64,000 nt of DNA from JAZDJP01 sp043803805 (GTDB lineage Bacteria > Planctomycetota > JAZDJP01): assembly GCA_043803805.1 (NCBI GenBank), contig JAZDJP010000097.1:57736-121735 (forward strand), given 5' to 3'. Both the position numbers and the translations under genes were made by a program. The notes beneath the pieces were generated by a model. The model worked only from the letters and a program-made list of their open reading frames with translations, had not been told where the DNA came from and made no database searches. Position 1 is the first letter of the stretch. Every line of letters starts with the position of its first letter. Positions 60,335-64,000 of the stretch are shown piece by piece.

Positions 60335-60703
60335 CTAAAAATCGACAATAACCATTCCTTTGTATCCCCACACATCCACAAAAAGAGCAATTAGACAATA
60401 GGCCAAATGCACATTTAATCCAATTCCGATTCCTGATACTGTTCGCATCCGTTTATTCATCCGGTCTTTTACCGTACCCATCGCACCGATTACCACACCC
60501 GCGATTGTCACAACACACACGATAACAAGACTACCCATTGTTGATTTCGATGCGCATAACGCACCTTCAATACCAAATCCAAGTTTGGTGATTATGACGG
60601 AAGAAATCAAGCATCCAAAAAATAAACATAACGACACCCATGGGGCATGTTTATTCACAAATCTTCCGAGACTGGATAATAAAAACGCGATGCTACCCCA
60701 CAC
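60335..60703 (-). CDS. Small membrane protein, function unknown
   Basis: A 122-aa protein with a GTG start. Three to four hydrophobic helices: about 22-42 (PWVSLCLFFGCLISSVIITK), 55-78 (MGSLVIVCVVTIAGVVIGAM) and 92-115 (GIGIGLNVHLAYCLIALFVD). The segment between helices 2 and 3 is basic (GTVKDRMNKRMRTVSG). Composition is AT-rich for this region, so it may be recently acquired. No family recognised. No clear ribosome site. Confidence 0.5.
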   Translation of the reverse strand: MWGSIAFLLSSLGRFVNKHAPWVSLCLFFGCLISSVIITKLGFGIEGALCASKSTMGSLVIVCVVTIAGVVIGAMGTVKDRMNKRMRTVSGIGIGLNVHLAYCLIALFVDVWGYKGMVIVDF

Positions 60704-60935
60704 AGATATGTCGCCCCCTACGGTTTATCCCCTTGCGACGCGACATCTCCTTCCAGTCCGACAGAAAAAACGAGCGCCGCTCGCCCCTACGATTTCTCCG
60801 TCTTAATTCGACATTCGGAATTCGAATTCATTCCGTCGGGGGACACGAACCGATCCCTCCGCTTCGCTCCGGGCTTCCGGTTCATGTCCCCCTTCGGCAA
60901 CTCGCCGACTGTTTTTCTCTTCGACTCCCAGACTC
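60704..60935. other. 232-bp intergenic region with palindrome
   Basis: No convincing gene. It contains a near-palindrome at 60838-60892 and low-complexity Ser/Leu-like short repeats (GACTCCCAGACTCTCAAACTCGCGAACTC) adjoining the purC 3' end. Confidence 0.6.
60838..60892. repeat. 55-bp imperfect palindrome (REP-like)
   Basis: GGGGGACACGAACCG (60838-60852) pairs with CGGTTCATGTCCCCC (60878-60892) with a single mismatch; the inner part can fold further (CCCTCCG/CGCTCCGGG). It sits 43 bases downstream of the purC stop on the minus strand, so it could also end that transcript, but there is no T-run. Confidence 0.65.
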
Positions 60936-61841
60936 TCAAACTCGCGAACTCTCCCCCAACTCCTTCCCCGTCAACGCCCGATACGCCATGAGGTACTTCT
61001 CGGTGGTCTTGGCCACCACCTCCGGCGAGAGTTCCGGCGCCGGGGGCTGTTTGTTCCAGGGGAGCCGTTCGAGGTAGTTGCGGACATATTGCTTGTCATA
61101 GGCCTCGAAGGGCCGGCCCGGCGCGTAGGATTCGGCCGGGGCGAACCGGGAGGAATCGGGGGTGAGGACCTCGTCCACCAGAAGAATATCGCCGTTCTTG
61201 CGACCCCACTCGAATTTCGTATCCACCAGAAGTATCCCCCGCCCCGCCGCGTAGTCGGCGGCCTTCTTGTAGACGGCGAGACTCTTGTTCCGGAGAGAGT
61301 TTGCCATGTCGGCTCCGGCGCGTTTCGCCATCTCTTCGAACGAGATGTTTTCGTCGTGGCCCGTTTCGGCCTTCGTGGACGGGGTGAACAGGGGTTCCGG
61401 GAGTTTTTCGCTCTCGCGTAATCCCATCGGAAGGCGGATGCCGCACACCGTGCCCGATTTCCGGTATTCCTTCACCGCCGATCCGGCCAAGTACCCCCGG
61501 ACAACGCATTCAAACGGAATCACCTCCGCCTTCGTCACCACCATGGAGCGCCCCGCGAGCAAGGCCCGATCGGCATCGGAAAGCCCCGTCACCCCCGAAA
61601 GATCCGTCGTGAGGAGATGATTCTTCGTGACGCCCTTCAGAAAATCGAACCAGAAAAGCGACATCGCCGTGAGGACCTTTCCCTTCCAGGGAATGCCGTT
61701 CGGGAGCACACAATCGAAGGCGGAGATGCGGTCCGACGCGACGAATAATAATTTATCGCCGAGGTCGTAAACGTCCCGCACCTTGCCCCGCCGCGGGGGT
61801 TTCAGGCCCGGGATCCGGCTTTCGCGAAGAGCGATTTCCAT
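60936..61841 (-). CDS. purC: Phosphoribosylaminoimidazole-succinocarboxamide synthase
   Basis: A 301-aa SAICAR synthetase (ATP-dependent condensation of CAIR and aspartate). It contains RGKVRDVYDLGDKLLFVASDRISAFDCVLP at the N-terminus (in part: GKVRDVYDLGDK), FECVVRGYLAGSAVKEY, and GILLVDTKFEWG with LVDEVLTPDSSRF. The start at ATG 61841 is preceded by GGAGG. It overlaps ruvC by 40 bases, an unusual length. Class with ~300 aa. Confidence 0.95.
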   Translation of the reverse strand: MEIALRESRIPGLKPPRRGKVRDVYDLGDKLLFVASDRISAFDCVLPNGIPWKGKVLTAMSLFWFDFLKGVTKNHLLTTDLSGVTGLSDADRALLAGRSMVVTKAEVIPFECVVRGYLAGSAVKEYRKSGTVCGIRLPMGLRESEKLPEPLFTPSTKAETGHDENISFEEMAKRAGADMANSLRNKSLAVYKKAADYAAGRGILLVDTKFEWGRKNGDILLVDEVLTPDSSRFAPAESYAPGRPFEAYDKQYVRNYLERLPWNKQPPAPELSPEVVAKTTEKYLMAYRALTGKELGESSRV

Positions 61842-62404
61842 GTCGTTTTCCTCCGAGTCGCAAAAAGTCCCGTCCGCCGCCGGTGGGCGTGGCAAAGCGC
61901 GATGGCCAGGGCATCCGACGCGTCCGGCGGCACGCGGGACAGGTCCGGCCGGCCGAGAACCGCTCCCGCCATGACGGCCACCCGCGCCTTCGACGCCCCG
62001 CCGCCGCCGGCAACGGCCTTTTTGACGAGGGCCGGCGGGTACTCGAACACCGGCACCCCGGCCATGGCCGCCGCCAGAAGCGCCACCCCGCGCCCCTCGC
62101 CGATTTTAATGGCCGTGCGGATGTTTTTCCCGTAGAAAACCGATTCGATCGCGACCTCCGACGGTTTCCAGTTCAGGAGCACTCCGAGAAGTTCCTCGTA
62201 AATGCCCCGGAGCCGGGCGGCGTAGTCCCCCCGGGGCGCGATGCACCCGAAGGCCAGGGCCACCGGCCCGCGGGGCCGGTCCTCGATGACGCCCCACCCC
62301 ACCCGGCGCGTCCCGGGATCGATGCCGACGATCCGCCCCTTGCATGCCGGAAATATGTCGGCCGTGATGGGCCCGGGCGGAGGACGCCGGGGGATGGCGG
62401 TCAT
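61802..62404 (-). CDS. ruvC: Crossover junction endodeoxyribonuclease RuvC
   Basis: A 200-aa Holliday junction resolvase. Catalytic acids fit the family: VGIDPGTRRVGWG (first Asp), AIESVFYGKN (Glu) and DASDALAIALCH (Asp pair). A 20-residue N-terminal extension rich in Pro is not typical of RuvC. 4-base ATGA overlap with yebC upstream; its 3' end runs 40 bases into purC. Confidence 0.96.
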   Translation of the reverse strand: MTAIPRRPPPGPITADIFPACKGRIVGIDPGTRRVGWGVIEDRPRGPVALAFGCIAPRGDYAARLRGIYEELLGVLLNWKPSEVAIESVFYGKNIRTAIKIGEGRGVALLAAAMAGVPVFEYPPALVKKAVAGGGGASKARVAVMAGAVLGRPDLSRVPPDASDALAIALCHAHRRRTGLFATRRKTTWKSLFAKAGSRA

Positions 62405-63141
62405 GTTTCGTTCAGGAGCTCGTCGGGGATCTCGGAATTCGCCGCCACGTCGCTCACGTCATCATGCTCCTCGAGTTTGGACAGGAGCGCCAGAATCCGC
62501 CGCGCGTCGTCCCCGGCGACCGCCACGGTGGACTTTGGAATTTTCTGGACGGCCGCGGAGGCGGGTTTGTGGCCGGCCTTGGCCAGGGCCTGGCGCATTT
62601 TCTCGAAGGATTCCGGGGCCACGGTGACGGCGAACTCGTCCTCGATGCGCTCGATGTTCTCCGCCCCAAGGTCAATCGCGATCTCGAGAAGCTTGTCCTC
62701 GGTGGTGCCCGTGGCGGGGACATTGATGACGCCCTTCTTCTCGAAAAGCCAGCCCACGCATCCCGTGGCGCCGAGATTTCCGCCGTGCTCCTCGAAAATC
62801 CCACGGACCTCGCCGGAGGTCCGGTTCCGGTTGTCGGTGAGGGCCTCGACGGAAATGGCCACGCCGCCGGGGCCGTATCCCTCATAGACCACCGATTCGA
62901 ACTCCGTCCCCGCCCCGCCGCCGGCGCCCTTCTCGACGGCCCGATCGATGCTGTCCCGTGGCATGCTCGCCTCACGGGCGGCATCCAGGGCGTACCGCAG
63001 GGCGATGTTGTGATCGGGATCGCGCCCGCCCCGCGCGGCCATGATGACCTGCCGCGCCAGTTTGGAAAAGAGCTTGCCCTTCTTGACGTCGGTCGCGCCC
63101 TTTTTCCGTTTGATGCGCGCCCAGTGGGAATGTCCGGACAT
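62401..63141 (-). CDS. yebC: YebC/PmpR-family transcriptional regulator
   Basis: A 246-aa protein of the YebC/PmpR/TACO1 family. N-terminal MSGHSHWARIKRKKGATDVKKGK is the family hallmark. IALRYALDAAREASMPRDSIDRAVEKG and EGYGPGGVAISVEALTDNRNRT follow. Members act in transcription regulation or, in recent work, in ribosome function at polyproline stretches; the exact role here is open. GAGGT lies 6 bases before the ATG. First gene of yebC-ruvC-purC. Confidence 0.96.
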   Translation of the reverse strand: MSGHSHWARIKRKKGATDVKKGKLFSKLARQVIMAARGGRDPDHNIALRYALDAAREASMPRDSIDRAVEKGAGGGAGTEFESVVYEGYGPGGVAISVEALTDNRNRTSGEVRGIFEEHGGNLGATGCVGWLFEKKGVINVPATGTTEDKLLEIAIDLGAENIERIEDEFAVTVAPESFEKMRQALAKAGHKPASAAVQKIPKSTVAVAGDDARRILALLSKLEEHDDVSDVAANSEIPDELLNET

Positions 63142-63355
63142 GGTTATACCTCACCACGAAATCGCGAAATATCGCGAGAATACGAACGTGCCATGGACAA
63201 ACAACTCATCCATCACCCTGCATTATCTTATCCATTGACACCCCGCAAGGCAACATCCACCCCGCACATTGTCTCAACCACCGTATCCTTGTGCGACTCC
63301 AATTCTCACCTGCAATCGCGAACCATTTCAATCCATTTTCCATTCGAGGCGTACC
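63142..63355. other. 214-bp intergenic region upstream of yebC and the transposase
   Basis: Divergent region without a convincing gene. It holds a CGCGAAATATCGCG-type short inverted repeat at about 63164-63177. No clear -35/-10 pair was found for either neighbour. It probably contains the left end of the insertion element. Confidence 0.4.
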
Positions 63356-64000
63356 ATGCCCATCCCGCCACTTGCCGTCCGCAATGCGATTGAGACGGTC
63401 GCCACCCTCTTTTCCCAAACTTACGAACTCGCCCGGTGCCGCGCGGCCGGACATCCTTCAAGCATCACGCGACTCATGGCCGAACGCGACGAGGCATTGC
63501 TCGATGCCGCGCTCCTCCGACGCCAGGTGGGCATCCACCAACGCAACCGCGCCGCCTATCCGGCCGAAAAACGACCCGATTACCTCCCTGCCGATCGTCT
63601 CGAAATTCTCCAACTCCAGAATCTTCGAGGTTGGTCCCAGCGCGAAACCGCCCGGCAGTTTGTTCTCCACCCCAACACGATCTGCGCGTGGAATCGGGCG
63701 TGGCGATGCCGGGAAAACATCGGCCTCTTCTTCGGAAACGCCCCCTGGAACAAGATGGCCGACGGCGTGCGATGGCTGACGCAACAAATTCGCTCCCTCT
63801 GCCCGGAACCCGGGTTCGGCACACGGCGGATTGCCTTGGAACTCATTCGGGCCGGCATCGAAATCAGCCGCTCCACCGTCCAGCGGGTCTTGAGGGAAAA
63901 GAAACCCCGGTGTCCGCCGGAGCCGGTGTTCGCGCCAACTCTCGCCAACACGGATACGTCCGCCATTCTGAAGCCCCGAAAGATCAATCAGACCTGGCAT
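63356..64000 (+). mobile_element. Integrase/transposase, 5' part (truncated by window end)
   Basis: An open frame of at least 215 codons starting at ATG 63356 and continuing beyond the window. N-terminal helical region, then a helix-turn-helix (LPADRLEILQLQNLRGWSQRETARQFVLHPNTICAWN, in parts: LRGWSQRETARQF, LHPNTICAWN) at ~75-110. A second HTH-like element at ~150-180 has FGTRRIALELIRAGIEISRS. The window ends at INQTWH, where the rve/DDE catalytic domain normally begins (xxWHxD). This fits an IS3- or IS481-type transposase subunit; the family cannot be fixed without the rest. Confidence 0.75.

Overview
This window is about 64 kb of a GC-rich bacterial chromosome from a lipopolysaccharide-bearing, Gram-negative-type organism. 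The evidence for that is kdsB (CMP-KDO synthesis), an O-antigen-ligase-like protein, heptosyltransferase-like GT9 enzymes, a lipoprotein, a GspC-like protein and a fused SecDF. The lineage cannot be named from sequence alone. Several features look like an uncultivated or PVC/candidate-phylum type of bacterium rather than a proteobacterium: a TPR protein carrying two RNA-polymerase alpha-CTD-like domains, a tandem nucleoside diphosphate kinase, a shortened MnmE paralogue, and SpoIVB and SpoIID homologues beside LPS genes.

Layout. 1-5.1 kb (+): the groEL 3' end, dnaJ-grpE, an FmdB-type zinc-ribbon gene, a polytopic membrane protein and the GTPase der. 5.1-12.8 kb (+): sucC-sucD, a GspC-like PDZ protein, coaX, an MnmE-like GTPase, then pyrB-pyrI-pyrC behind its own promoter. 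12.8-18.6 kb (-): dnaE followed by the tandem NDK, and corA. A tRNA-Leu(UAA) lies at 18.67 kb (+). 18.8-27.9 kb, mostly (-): a secreted operon (TPR/HEAT protein, SpoIVB-like S55 peptidase, beta-propeller protein), a DacB/PBP4 peptidase, and a TPR protein followed by rpsU. 28-37 kb, both strands: a surface-polysaccharide locus with an O-antigen ligase, four glycosyltransferases, three methyltransferases and a radical SAM/SPASM enzyme; its 32.0-34.1 kb part is clearly AT-richer. 37.2-42.9 kb (+): DUF3108 protein, kdsB, pyrG, DUF1844 protein, HDOD protein and a Gfo/Idh/MocA oxidoreductase; the first five overlap by 4 bases. 42.9-52.0 kb (-): TPR/alpha-CTD protein, ruvA, ruvB, spoIID-like, tgt, yajC, secDF and a LysM protein. 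52.2-57.3 kb: a secreted BNR/sialidase-like protein, a lipoprotein and an M6-type metalloprotease with two fibronectin III domains. 57.3-63.1 kb (-): purE-mtnA-RAYT-recO, a small membrane protein, then yebC-ruvC-purC. The window ends in a truncated transposase/integrase (+).

How the genes work together. Housekeeping functions (protein folding, TCA cycle, pyrimidine and purine synthesis, recombination, Sec secretion, queuosine) are interleaved with envelope construction. Many junctions are ATGA or GTGA overlaps, so translational coupling is common. Three genes have an ATG only 6-9 bases after a good -10 box, which suggests leaderless mRNAs. The repeat content is notable: a 153-bp imperfect palindrome, a REP palindrome inside the coding sequence of a RAYT transposase, and a 7-bp tandem repeat translated as heptads inside recO. 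No CRISPR array, rRNA or prophage was seen.
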